Source: Candidatus Rhodoferax randersensis (GTDB lineage Bacteria > Pseudomonadota > Gammaproteobacteria > Burkholderiales > Burkholderiaceae_C). Taken from it: DNA of 64,000 nt. The stretch is taken from assembly GCA_016718155.1 (NCBI GenBank), contig JADKEH010000012.1, positions 165,479 to 229,478 of the forward strand. The letters are read 5' to 3'. A model generated the notes under the pieces. That model saw only the letters and a program-made list of their open reading frames with translations, did no database searches and had not been told where the DNA came from. Each line of letters begins with the position of its first letter. Positions within the stretch are counted from its first letter, which is position 1. Positions 33,355 to 41,379 of this stretch are shown here, one piece after another. Made by a program: the position numbers and the translations under genes.

Positions 33355-33767
33355 CCCGGCGTTGCTGCAAGGCTGAAATGCCGGCGTGAACCAATGACCA
33401 CCAGCGATTGAGCGCGCGAATGCTCTGCGTCAACATGCTTTGTGCCGCCCACAGCGAGGCCACATCGACGCGCTGGTGCAGGCGCTCTACGAAATACGGC
33501 GAGGCGAGACCGGGGCGTCGCGGCGGGCGTGATGTAATCGTTTTTTTTCAGGCCGCCAACCCGTTCCCAAACAGCCTACATCCAACAATCCGTTGAGGAC
33601 AGCGCCAACCGGCATGGGCTCATGCCCACGCTACACCCTGAAAGGACACCGTCATTGCGAGGCGCGAAGCGGCGTGGCAATCTATGCAGCCGGGAGCCGT
33701 GGATTGCTTCACTGCGTTCGCAATGACGATGCTGTTTCACCTATCCCGCAAAGTTTCAGGAGCCGCC
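33355..33767. other. Intergenic region with palindromic repeat upstream of panB
   Basis: About 410 bp with no supported gene. It includes a run of eight T (33540-33547), a larger palindromic element at 33653-33729 (listed separately), and the leader of panB with AGGAGCC before the ATG at 33768. Frames crossing the palindrome lack coding character. Confidence 0.5.
33653..33729. repeat. Palindromic repeat (GTCATTGCGAG...CGCAATGAC type)
   Basis: The left end GTCATTGCGAG and the right end TTCGCAATGACGA form long imperfect inverted repeats, with internal GGCAATC/GATTGCTT also pairing. From memory the same kind of element (GTCATTGCGAGG...CGCAATGACG) occurs in many unrelated bacteria as a dispersed non-coding palindrome. 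It has no coding capacity of its own and could form a stable stem in the panB leader transcript. Confidence 0.7.
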
Positions 33768-34652
33768 ATGAGCACACCCGTTGACACCACCAGCGCCAGC
33801 CCCTACGGCACCCTGCCCCCCACCAGCACGCCAGCACTGCGCAAACCCATCAGCCTGCCGCGCCTGCTGGAGATGCGCGCCCGAGGCGAAAAGATCACCA
33901 TGTTGACCGCCTACGACGCCACCTTTGCCGCCGTGGCCGACGCCGCCGGCGTGGACTGCATCCTGGTGGGCGACTCGCTGGGCATGGTTTGCCAAGGCTT
34001 GTCCAGCACCGTCGGTGTGACGCTGCAAGACATGTGTTACCACGTGCAAAGTGTCGAGCGCGGCCTGCGCCGCTCTCAAGCCACCGCCTGGCTGATTGGC
34101 GACATGCCCTACGGCAGCTACCTGGAGTCGCGCGAACAGGCGCTGCGCAGTGCGGCCGCGCTGATGCAGGCCGGTGCCCACATGGTCAAGCTCGAAGGCG
34201 GCGGCTGGACCACCGAGACGGTGCGCTTCCTGGTTGAGCGTGGCATCCCGGTCTGCGCGCACCTGGGCCTGACGCCACAGACCGTGCATGCCTTGGGCGG
34301 CTACCGTGTGCAAGGCAAGTCGGTGGAAGCAGCCGCCCTGCTCAAGACCCAAGCCCAGGCGCTGCAAGACGCCGGCGCGGCGCTGCTGGTGCTGGAGATG
34401 GTGCCCGCCGCGCTGGCGGCTGAAGTCACCCAGGAACTGAGCCACTGCGCCACCATCGGCATTGGCGCGGGCAAGGACACCGCCGGCCAGGTGCTGGTGA
34501 TGCACGACATGCTGGGCGTGAACCTGGGCAAGATGCCGCGCTTTGTGCGCAATTTCATGAGCGGCGCCGCCGGCGTGCGCGAGGCCATGCAGGCCTATGT
34601 GCAAGCCGTCAAAAGCGGCGAATTCCCCGACAACAGTCTGCACGCCTGGTAA
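33768..34652 (+). CDS. panB: 3-methyl-2-oxobutanoate hydroxymethyltransferase
   Basis: A 294-residue PanB. Key segments are MLTAYDATFAAVADAAGVD, LVGDSLGMV (metal-binding Asp), EGGGWT and IGIGAG near the C-terminal third. It adds a hydroxymethyl group from methylene-tetrahydrofolate to 2-oxoisovalerate, the first committed step to pantothenate. The start at 33768 (MSTPVD) has a good ribosome-binding site; a longer frame would run through the palindromic repeat. panC follows 35 bp later. Confidence 0.94.
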   Translation: MSTPVDTTSASPYGTLPPTSTPALRKPISLPRLLEMRARGEKITMLTAYDATFAAVADAAGVDCILVGDSLGMVCQGLSSTVGVTLQDMCYHVQSVERGLRRSQATAWLIGDMPYGSYLESREQALRSAAALMQAGAHMVKLEGGGWTTETVRFLVERGIPVCAHLGLTPQTVHALGGYRVQGKSVEAAALLKTQAQALQDAGAALLVLEMVPAALAAEVTQELSHCATIGIGAGKDTAGQVLVMHDMLGVNLGKMPRFVRNFMSGAAGVREAMQAYVQAVKSGEFPDNSLHAW

Positions 34653-34687
34653 GCGTTCTTCATTTCTGTCTTCAACCCGATTGCATC

Positions 34688-35512
34688 ATGCTCATCGCCC
34701 ATTCCATTGCCGAGCTGCGCCACCACCTGGCAGGCTTTAACGACCACGCCCTGGTGCCCACCATGGGCAATCTGCACGAAGGCCACCTGGCGCTGGTGCG
34801 CCAGGCCAAACCCTTGGCCGATGTCACGGTGGCCAGCATCTTCGTTAACCGGCTGCAGTTTCTGCCGCATGAAGACTTCGACACCTACCCGCGCACCCGG
34901 GACAGCGATTGCGCCAAGCTCGAAGCGGCGGGCTGCGACATCGTGTTTGCTCCCAGTGAACAAGATTTCTACCCCGAGCCGCAGACCTTCAAGGTGCAGC
35001 CACCAGCCGACTTGGCGGACATTCTGGAGGGGCACTTTCGTCCCGGGTTCTTTGTTGGCGTGTGCACCGTGGTGATGAAGCTGTTTGCCTGCATCCAGCC
35101 CCGGGCAGCAGTGTTTGGCAAGAAGGACTACCAGCAACTGATGGTCATCCGGCGCATGGTGCGGCAGTTTGCCCTGCCGATCGAGATCGTGGCGGGGGAA
35201 ACCTGCCGGGCCGACGACGGCCTGGCGCTGTCGTCGCGCAATGGCTACCTAAGCGCCGACCAGCGTGGGGAGGCGGTGCATCTGTCCAAGGCCTTGCAAG
35301 CGATGGCTGCTGCGGTGCGCGCCGGTGCCACCGACCTGACCAGACTGGAAGCTGACGCCATGACCGCGCTGAGCGCACGCGGCTGGAAAGCAGATTACCT
35401 GACGGTGCGCCGCCAACACGATCTGCAAGCCCCCACGCCGGGCGACGCGCTGGTGGTGCTGGGCGCGGCCAAGCTGGGCGCAACCCGCTTGATTGATAAC
35501 CTGGAAGTGTGA
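34688..35512 (+). CDS. panC: Pantothenate synthetase
   Basis: A 274-residue PanC of the nucleotidyltransferase superfamily. The HxGH-type motif is in PTMGNLHEGHLALV, FVNRLQF and FGKKDYQQL are family positions, and the KMSKS-like loop is LALSSRNGYL. It joins pantoate and beta-alanine with ATP to make pantothenate. It is co-directional with panB (35 bp gap), forming a panBC unit. No panD is seen in the window. Confidence 0.95.
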   Translation: MLIAHSIAELRHHLAGFNDHALVPTMGNLHEGHLALVRQAKPLADVTVASIFVNRLQFLPHEDFDTYPRTRDSDCAKLEAAGCDIVFAPSEQDFYPEPQTFKVQPPADLADILEGHFRPGFFVGVCTVVMKLFACIQPRAAVFGKKDYQQLMVIRRMVRQFALPIEIVAGETCRADDGLALSSRNGYLSADQRGEAVHLSKALQAMAAAVRAGATDLTRLEADAMTALSARGWKADYLTVRRQHDLQAPTPGDALVVLGAAKLGATRLIDNLEV

Positions 35513-35534
35513 TCCGGCGCAGCCGGGCAGCGCC

Positions 35535-35768
35535 TCAGTCTGCTTCCAGTTGCAGGTACATGAACTGACTGCCGGGCGGCGGGTGCCGCCAATCATCGCT
35601 GGCCTGGGCCGCGTCTGAACTGGTGCGCAACCATTGCAGCGCATCGGCGAACCCGTCGCGGTAGGCCAGTTCCTGCCGCAATCCGGGTTCACCCGGCGGC
35701 TGCGCGTCGCGCCAATTCTCAAAACACCGCTGCAGGGCGTCGCGTTGATCTTGATCGGTAACGAACAT
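35535..35768 (-). CDS. Small conserved-looking hypothetical protein
   Basis: A 77-residue soluble acidic protein starting MFVTDQDQRDALQRCF, with a good GGGAGAAGACC ribosome-binding site before the ATG at 35768. Composition is rich in D, Q and W, with no membrane segment. I do not recognise the family. It is convergent with panC (22 bp gap) and lies 150 bp downstream of nadA on the same strand. Coding is supported by the RBS and codon usage only. Confidence 0.55.
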   Translation of the reverse strand: MFVTDQDQRDALQRCFENWRDAQPPGEPGLRQELAYRDGFADALQWLRTSSDAAQASDDWRHPPPGSQFMYLQLEAD

Positions 35769-35918
35769 GGTCTTCTCCCAAATGGCGGGCCACGCAAAGG
35801 TCGCGCTGGCTATTGCGGCAGGCAGGCAGCATTGTCGGTCGCATCGACACGAAACACTTGTGACATATTGCCCGGATGCAGGCCAGGCAGTGTTGGTGGC
35901 CAAGCCGGTCAGAACCGC

Positions 35919-37016
35919 TCAAGCCGCCCCAATCTGCGGCACCAGGCTGCCGGGCGCCTGCCCACTTCTGAGAGCGGCGGTGAACGCCAGCATGCGGTCG
36001 ATCGGCAGCCGGGCACGCAGGCCCAGGGCCGGGTCCACCCGGACTTCGTTGGCACCAGTTTCCAGCACGTGCGCCACGCCCGCCAAGCCGTTCATGGCCA
36101 TCCAGGGGCAGTGGGCGCAGCTCTTGCAGGTGGCGCTGTTGCCGGCGGTCGGGGCTTCAAGGAAAGTCTTGCCGGGGTTGAGCGTGCGCAGCTTGTGCAT
36201 CATGCCTTTGTCGGTCGCCACGATGAACTCGGGGGCGTCCATCTCCTTGGCTGCTCTGAGGATGGCTGAGGTGGAGCCCACCGCGTGGGCCAGCGCCACC
36301 ACGTCCGCGGGGGACTCCGGGTGCACCAGCACACGCGCCTTGGGGTGTTCCTTCATCAAGGCCTGCAACTCAACGGCCTTGAACTCGTCGTGCACCATGC
36401 ATGAGCCCGCCCAAAACACCATGTCGGCGCCGGTCTCGCGCTGGATGTAGCCGCCTAAATGCTTGTCGGGGGCCCACAGAATCTTGTGGCCCTTGTCCTT
36501 GAGCGCGCGCACGATGTCCAGCGCGCAGCTGGAGGTGACCAGCCAGTCCGAGCGCGCCTTCACGGCCGCGCTGGTGTTGGCGTAGACCACCACGGTGCGG
36601 TCCGGGTGGGCGTCGCAAAAGGCCGAAAATTCGTCGATCGGGCAACCCAGATCGAGCGAGCAGGTGGCATCCAGGTCGGGCATCAGCACGCGCTTCTCGG
36701 GTGACAGGATCTTGGAGGTCTCGCCCATGAAACGCACGCCCGAGACCACCAGCGTGGTGGCCGAATGGTCGCGCCCGAAGCGCGCCATCTCCAGCGAATC
36801 GCTGACCAGGCCACCCGTGGCCTCGGCCAGGTCCTGCAGGTCGGGGTGCACGTAGTAGTGCGACACCATCACCGCGTTCTTTTCCTTGAGCAGGCGCGCG
36901 ATGCGCTCCTTCAGGGCCGCGCGCTCGCTCGGCGAGGGCTCCACCGGCACGCGCGCCCAGGCATGGCGCGTGGCGCAGGTTGGTTGCTCGTATTCGACGT
37001 CGATCACTTTGTTCAT
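35919..37016 (-). CDS. nadA: Quinolinate synthase A
   Basis: A 365-residue NadA. The [4Fe-4S] cysteines lie in ATCSLDLGCP, AGSCMVHDEF and CKSCAHCPWM; other family marks are VSHYYVHPDLQDLAE and GVRFMGETSKIL. It condenses iminoaspartate (from NadB) with dihydroxyacetone phosphate to quinolinate. The ATG at 37016 (MNKVID) is chosen; an upstream TTG at 37067 would overlap the nadC stop. It forms a minus-strand pair with nadC. Confidence 0.94.
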   Translation of the reverse strand: MNKVIDVEYEQPTCATRHAWARVPVEPSPSERAALKERIARLLKEKNAVMVSHYYVHPDLQDLAEATGGLVSDSLEMARFGRDHSATTLVVSGVRFMGETSKILSPEKRVLMPDLDATCSLDLGCPIDEFSAFCDAHPDRTVVVYANTSAAVKARSDWLVTSSCALDIVRALKDKGHKILWAPDKHLGGYIQRETGADMVFWAGSCMVHDEFKAVELQALMKEHPKARVLVHPESPADVVALAHAVGSTSAILRAAKEMDAPEFIVATDKGMMHKLRTLNPGKTFLEAPTAGNSATCKSCAHCPWMAMNGLAGVAHVLETGANEVRVDPALGLRARLPIDRMLAFTAALRSGQAPGSLVPQIGAA

Positions 37017-37053
37017 GGCTTGGTACCCAGCATCCGATGCATGATCGTGCATT

Positions 37054-37923
37054 TCACACGTTGTCAAAACGCATCGAGAAATCGACCGCCTGCACGTCCT
37101 TGGTCAGGGCGCCAATGGAGATGCGGTCCACACCGGTCGCGGCAATGTCGCGCACCGTGGCCATGCTGACCCCGCCAGAGACTTCCAGCACGGCGCGACC
37201 GGCGTTGATCTGCACCGCCTGGCGCAGCTGGTCCAGGCTCATGTTGTCGAGCAACACCATCTGGGCCCCGGCGGCCAGCGCTTCGTCCAGTTGGACCAGC
37301 GTTTCGACCTCGATTTCGATGAACTTGGCACTCTTGGCCAACGCCGAAACGCGCTGCAGCGCAGCCGTGACACCGCCAGCCGCCGCAATGTGGTTCTCCT
37401 TGATCAGCACCGCATCAAACAGGCCAATGCGGTGATTGGTACCACCGCCAGTGCGCACCGCATACTTCTGCGCCAGGCGCAGGCCCGGCAGGGTCTTGCG
37501 GGTATCCACGATGCGCGCCTGGTTGCCAGGCACCGACTGCACGGCTTGCACATAGGTCGCGGTCTTGGTGGCCACCGCGCTGAGCAATTGCAGAAAGTTC
37601 AGGCAGGTGCGTTCAGCCGTCAACAGCGCCTGTGCCTGGCCCTGAATCTCCAGCACCACCTGGTCTGCCTCGCAGCGCTGGCCCTCGGCCACGTGCCATT
37701 GCAAGGTGGCGGCCGGATCCAGCGCCAGCACGGCCGCCTGCGCCCAAGGCGCGCCGCAGATCACCGCGGCCTCACGCGCCAACACACGGGCGTGCGCGCT
37801 GCGGGCCGGGTCAACCAGGGCGGCGGTCAGGTCGCCGCCGCCAACGTCCTCATCCAGGGCACGCCGGGCGTCAGACTGGGCCAACGCGGCAAGCTGAACT
37901 GGAGAAAAGTCGAAATCAGACAT
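37054..37923 (-). CDS. nadC: Nicotinate-nucleotide pyrophosphorylase (quinolinate phosphoribosyltransferase)
   Basis: A 289-residue NadC. Family motifs are EDVGGGDLTAALV, the catalytic-site RIVDTRKTLPGLR, KYAVRTGGGTNHR and KENHI, and EVSGGVSMATVRDIAATGVDRIS near the end. It converts quinolinate and PRPP to nicotinate mononucleotide, completing the NadB-NadA-NadC route. The start at 37923 (MSDFDFS) is preferred. nadA starts 37 bp downstream. Confidence 0.94.
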   Translation of the reverse strand: MSDFDFSPVQLAALAQSDARRALDEDVGGGDLTAALVDPARSAHARVLAREAAVICGAPWAQAAVLALDPAATLQWHVAEGQRCEADQVVLEIQGQAQALLTAERTCLNFLQLLSAVATKTATYVQAVQSVPGNQARIVDTRKTLPGLRLAQKYAVRTGGGTNHRIGLFDAVLIKENHIAAAGGVTAALQRVSALAKSAKFIEIEVETLVQLDEALAAGAQMVLLDNMSLDQLRQAVQINAGRAVLEVSGGVSMATVRDIAATGVDRISIGALTKDVQAVDFSMRFDNV

Positions 37924-38033
37924 GATGGCACCAAGCATAGCGCCAACTGGCTGCACCTGAACCCACCAAGGGAATCGAAAATCGCATGGAGCGCAGGGTC
38001 GATGTCGTCGACGTCCGGGCGCACAGTCGCCCG

Positions 38034-39050
38034 CTAGAGCAGTTCCGCCGTCGGCTCGCGCCCCATCAATAACCCGACCGCCTGGGTCGGCCGTAGCTGG
38101 CCATCCAGCAGTGCCACCACCGCCTCGGCAATCGGCATCTCCACCCCCACAGCGCGGGCCCGCTGCACCACGGTGCGCGCGCAGTAGACGCCCTCGGCCA
38201 CATGGCCCAGGGAATCCAGCGCCTGCTGCAACGACAGGCCGCCGGCCAGCGCCAGCCCCACCTTGCGGTTGCGCGACAAATCGCCCGTGGCGGTCAGCAC
38301 CAGGTCGCCCAAGCCGCTCAAGCCCATGAAGGTGTCCGCCTTGGCGCCCAGAGCCACGCCCAGGCGGGTCATTTCCGCCAGACCACGCGTGATCAAAGCG
38401 GCACGGGCATTCAAGCCCAGGCCCAAGCCATCACACAGGCCGGTGGCAATGGCCAGCACGTTCTTGACCGCACCACCGACCTCGACGCCCACGATGTCCT
38501 CGTTGGCGTAAACGCGCAGGCTCGGACTGTGAAAGGCCGCCACCAGCACGTCGCGCACCGCCGCATGGCCGCTGGCGGCCACCAGCGCGGTGGGCTGGGC
38601 GTGCGCCACTTCTTGGGCGAAACTCGGCCCGCTGAGCACGCCTGCTATCAATTGTGGAGCAACTTGCGCTTGTATCTCATGGGCTAGCAGCCCAACCGCA
38701 CCGGCATTGGCGGGCTCAAAGCCCTTGCACAGCCAGGCTACCGGGACACGGCAGTGGGCCACCGTGGCCAGCATCTGCCGTAGCGCCGCCATGGGCGTGG
38801 CAATCACCACCACATCCATGGCGCCGCTCAGGCCGGCCAGTTGATCCGGCGCCACTGCGCTGATCGCCAGTTCAGCGGGCAGGTTGATGTCCGGCAGGTA
38901 GCGGGCGTTCTCGCGCTGGGCGAGCATGCGCGCCGCCATCGCGCCGTCGCGCGTCCACAGCGTGACGGCATGGCGTCCGTGTGGCTGGTTTGCCGCGCTG
39001 ATGGCCAGGGCAGTGCCCCAGGCTCCCGCTCCCAGCACCAGAATCTTCAT
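38034..39050 (-). CDS. gpsA: Glycerol-3-phosphate dehydrogenase [NAD(P)+]
   Basis: A 338-residue GpsA. The N-terminal Rossmann turn is GAGAWGTALA, followed by LCKGFEP, GPSFAQEVA, the catalytic lysine in GAVKNVLAIA and GDLVLTATG. It makes sn-glycerol 3-phosphate for phospholipids in the cytoplasm. The ATG at 39050 is chosen over a GTG four codons upstream. Codons near 38643-38699 belong to an AT-rich repeat-like insert. secB lies 42 bp upstream on the same strand. Confidence 0.94.
   Translation of the reverse strand: MKILVLGAGAWGTALAISAANQPHGRHAVTLWTRDGAMAARMLAQRENARYLPDINLPAELAISAVAPDQLAGLSGAMDVVVIATPMAALRQMLATVAHCRVPVAWLCKGFEPANAGAVGLLAHEIQAQVAPQLIAGVLSGPSFAQEVAHAQPTALVAASGHAAVRDVLVAAFHSPSLRVYANEDIVGVEVGGAVKNVLAIATGLCDGLGLGLNARAALITRGLAEMTRLGVALGAKADTFMGLSGLGDLVLTATGDLSRNRKVGLALAGGLSLQQALDSLGHVAEGVYCARTVVQRARAVGVEMPIAEAVVALLDGQLRPTQAVGLLMGREPTAELL
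38643..38699. repeat. AT-rich in-gene repeat-like patch in gpsA
   Basis: On the minus strand this stretch reads ATACAAGCGCAAGTTGCTCC followed by ACAATTGATAGCAGG. It is much less GC-rich than the gene around it and shares words with the patches in the formate dehydrogenase and metG genes. It encodes an ordinary in-frame segment (IQAQVAPQLIAG), so the protein tolerates it. Confidence 0.45.
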
Positions 39051-39092
39051 CGGAGCCGCCACGCGGCTTGGCGCCTAAGGCTGTCCAGCGCG

Positions 39093-39557
39093 TTATTGCG
39101 TAACGGGAGCGTCGGCGCCAGCCTGGCTGGCCAGTTGCGCCTGCTGCTGCTCGTACATCGCCTGAAAATTGATTTCAGCCAGATGCACGGGTGGGAAGCC
39201 GCCGCGCTGAATCAGGTCGGCCACGTTGCCGCGCAGGTAGGGGTAGACGATTTGCGGGCAGGCAATGCCCATCACCTGGGACATCTGGTCCTGAGGCAGG
39301 TTGCGGATCTCGAAAATGCCGGCCTGCGTGGCCTCGACCAGAAACACGGTCTTGTCCTTGATCTTGGTCTGGACCGTGGCGCGCACGCTGACTTCAAAAA
39401 TGCCCTCGGCCACCGGCGCGGCGTTGACGCCAAGCTGAATGTCGACAGTGGGCGCTTCCTGTTCCAGCAGAATGGCCGGCGAATTGGGCTGCTCCAGCGA
39501 TGCTTCCTTGAGGTAGACGCGTTGAATCTGGAAAACGGGAGTCTCTTGATCTGCCAT
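39093..39557 (-). CDS. secB: Protein-export chaperone SecB
   Basis: A 154-residue SecB. The family pattern is clear: FQIQRVYLKEASLEQPNSP, QLGVN, FLVEATQAGIF, CPQIVYPYLRG and FPPVHLAEINF. It keeps preproteins unfolded and delivers them to SecA. The start at 39557 (MADQETP) is used because the conserved core begins there. It lies between grxC (separated by a terminator hairpin) and gpsA. Confidence 0.95.
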   Translation of the reverse strand: MADQETPVFQIQRVYLKEASLEQPNSPAILLEQEAPTVDIQLGVNAAPVAEGIFEVSVRATVQTKIKDKTVFLVEATQAGIFEIRNLPQDQMSQVMGIACPQIVYPYLRGNVADLIQRGGFPPVHLAEINFQAMYEQQQAQLASQAGADAPVTQ

Positions 39558-39573
39558 GGTGGTCTTTCGGGTC

Positions 39574-39609
39574 AAAATAAAGCCCGCTGCTGGTTGGTCC
39601 TAAGCGGGC
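39574..39609 (-). terminator. Predicted intrinsic terminator downstream of grxC
   Basis: On the minus strand GCCCGCT (39609-39603), a 14-nt loop and AGCGGGC (39588-39582) are followed by TTTATTTT. It would end grxC transcription upstream of secB, implying that secB-gpsA has its own promoter in the short remaining gap or depends on read-through. Confidence 0.6.
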
Positions 39610-39695
39610 ACTTGATGGATTGAATCGCGCATTATCTCAGGTGCGCGCGGGCGGGCTGAACCCGTTGTTGAAACCCGCTGTTGGCACGCCCGACC

Positions 39696-39956
39696 TTAGG
39701 CAGCGTTGAGCAAAGGAACCAGTTCGCCCTTGCCGTCGAGCGCCACCAGATCATCGCAACCACCCACGTGGGTGGGTCCGATGAAGATTTGCGGCACGGT
39801 GCGCCGCCCGGTGAGGGACATCATGTTGTCGCGCTGCTGCAGATCGGTATCGATACGAATCTCCTCAATCTGCTCCACACCCTTGGACTTGAGAATCTGC
39901 TTGGCCCGCACACAATAAGGGCAGACTGCGGTGGTGTACATCTTGACGGTTTGCAT
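39696..39956 (-). CDS. grxC: Glutaredoxin 3
   Basis: An 86-residue glutaredoxin with the dithiol active site CPYC (TAVCPYCVRAKQIL) and the glutathione-binding TVPQIFIG and GGCDD segments. It reduces disulfides with glutathione in the cytoplasm. It is followed by an intrinsic-terminator-like hairpin and preceded 63 bp upstream by a membrane rhodanese gene on the same strand, an order I associate with the secB region of betaproteobacteria. Confidence 0.94.
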   Translation of the reverse strand: MQTVKMYTTAVCPYCVRAKQILKSKGVEQIEEIRIDTDLQQRDNMMSLTGRRTVPQIFIGPTHVGGCDDLVALDGKGELVPLLNAA

Positions 39957-40019
39957 GAGCGAACACTTTCGATTTCAGGTTTCAAAGTCGGGTCGGCGGC
40001 CCGGTATCGCCACCGCCGC

Positions 40020-40427
40020 TCAACCCTTTTCAACGGGTAGGTTAGCGCGTTTCCAGGCAGACAGCCCGCCGGCCAGTGATTGGGCCTTCTCGTAACCGAG
40101 TTTCTTGGCGATGGCCAGGGCGCGCCCGGAGCGGGCGCCGGATTGGCAGACCAGAATCAGCGGCAGGGTCTTGTTCTTGACCAACTGTGGCAGGCGCTCC
40201 TCCAACTGATTCAGCGCGATGTGCTTGGCACCACCCACGTGGCCAGCGGCAAACTCCTCGTCCTCGCACACATCGACCACGACCGCCTTCTCGCGATTGA
40301 TCAATTGCACCGCCAGGGTAGTGGTCAAGCCCCCTTGCGTGGCACCTTGGAGCAGTGGCCACAGCAACATGCCCCCGGAGGCCAGGGCGACCGAGATCAG
40401 CATCCAGTTGTCCAAAATAAATTTCAC
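40020..40427 (-). CDS. Membrane-anchored rhodanese-like protein
   Basis: A 135-residue protein with one N-terminal membrane helix (about residues 6-26) and a rhodanese domain. The active-site loop is CQSGARSGRA, with a catalytic cysteine, and EDEEFAAGHVGGAKHI is the conserved region before it. It may act in sulfur transfer at the membrane; the partner is unknown. It is divergent from gpmA over a 141-bp gap. Confidence 0.88.
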   Translation of the reverse strand: MKFILDNWMLISVALASGGMLLWPLLQGATQGGLTTTLAVQLINREKAVVVDVCEDEEFAAGHVGGAKHIALNQLEERLPQLVKNKTLPLILVCQSGARSGRALAIAKKLGYEKAQSLAGGLSAWKRANLPVEKG

Positions 40428-40568
40428 TTTGTTCCTTGTTACGAGCCACGGGTAAAACCGTCCATTTTAGAATGGTGGGGTTCGCGCTGCCCAGATCGTC
40501 CCTTTTTTGGCCGACTCGCAGCAAGCGCAACGCCACCTCACCCCTTTGATGCCCTAAATCGAAACACC

Positions 40569-41312
40569 ATGTACAAGCTTGTTCTGATCCGCCACGGCGA
40601 GTCCACCTGGAACCTTGACAACCGTTTTACCGGCTGGACCGATGTCGACTTGACCGCCACCGGGATTGAACAAGCCAAAAACGCGGGCCAATTGCTGAAA
40701 GCCGACGGCTACGAGTTTGATGTCTGCTACACCAGCGTCCTCAAGCGCGCCACGCGCACCCTGTGGCATGTGCTCGACGAAATGGACCGCACCTGGCTGC
40801 CGGTGGTCAACAGTTGGCGTCTCAATGAGCGCCACTATGGCGCCCTGCAGGGCCTGAACAAGTCCGAAGTGGCCAAACAGTATGGCGACGAGCAGGTACT
40901 GGTGTGGCGCCGCAGCTACGACACGCCGCCGCCCGCCCTGGAGGCCAGCGACCCGCGCTGCGAGCGCGGTGACCCACGCTACGCCAAGCTCAAACCCGAA
41001 CAGGTGCCCCTGACCGAGTGCCTCAAGGACACAGTAGAACGCGTCATGCCATTCTGGAACGAAGCGCTGGCACCTGCCATCAAGGCCGGCAAACGGGTGG
41101 TGGTGGCAGCGCACGGCAACTCTATTCGCGCCCTGGTGAAATACCTGGACAACATCAGTGACAACGACATCGTCAGCCTGAACATCCCCAACGGAATTCC
41201 GCTGGTGTACGAACTCGACGCCGACCTCAAGCCCTTGCGGCACTACTACCTCGGTGACGCCGAGGCGGCAGCCAAGGCCGCCGCTGCGGTGGCGGCACAG
41301 GGCAAGGCCTGA
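40569..41312 (+). CDS. gpmA: 2,3-bisphosphoglycerate-dependent phosphoglycerate mutase
   Basis: A 247-residue dPGM. The phosphohistidine is in LIRHGESTWN (H9), and ERHYGALQGLNK and the second histidine in VAAHGNSIRAL complete the active site. It interconverts 3- and 2-phosphoglycerate in glycolysis and gluconeogenesis. The ATG at 40569 begins the conserved N-terminus. The C-terminus has an Ala-rich tail. A processing protease gene follows 67 bp later. Confidence 0.95.
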   Translation: MYKLVLIRHGESTWNLDNRFTGWTDVDLTATGIEQAKNAGQLLKADGYEFDVCYTSVLKRATRTLWHVLDEMDRTWLPVVNSWRLNERHYGALQGLNKSEVAKQYGDEQVLVWRRSYDTPPPALEASDPRCERGDPRYAKLKPEQVPLTECLKDTVERVMPFWNEALAPAIKAGKRVVVAAHGNSIRALVKYLDNISDNDIVSLNIPNGIPLVYELDADLKPLRHYYLGDAEAAAKAAAAVAAQGKA

Positions 41313-41379
41313 GACTTTCAAGGAACTACCCCGCCGACATCGTCTCCAAGGTGTATATTGGTTTGAAACAGGATTGCTT

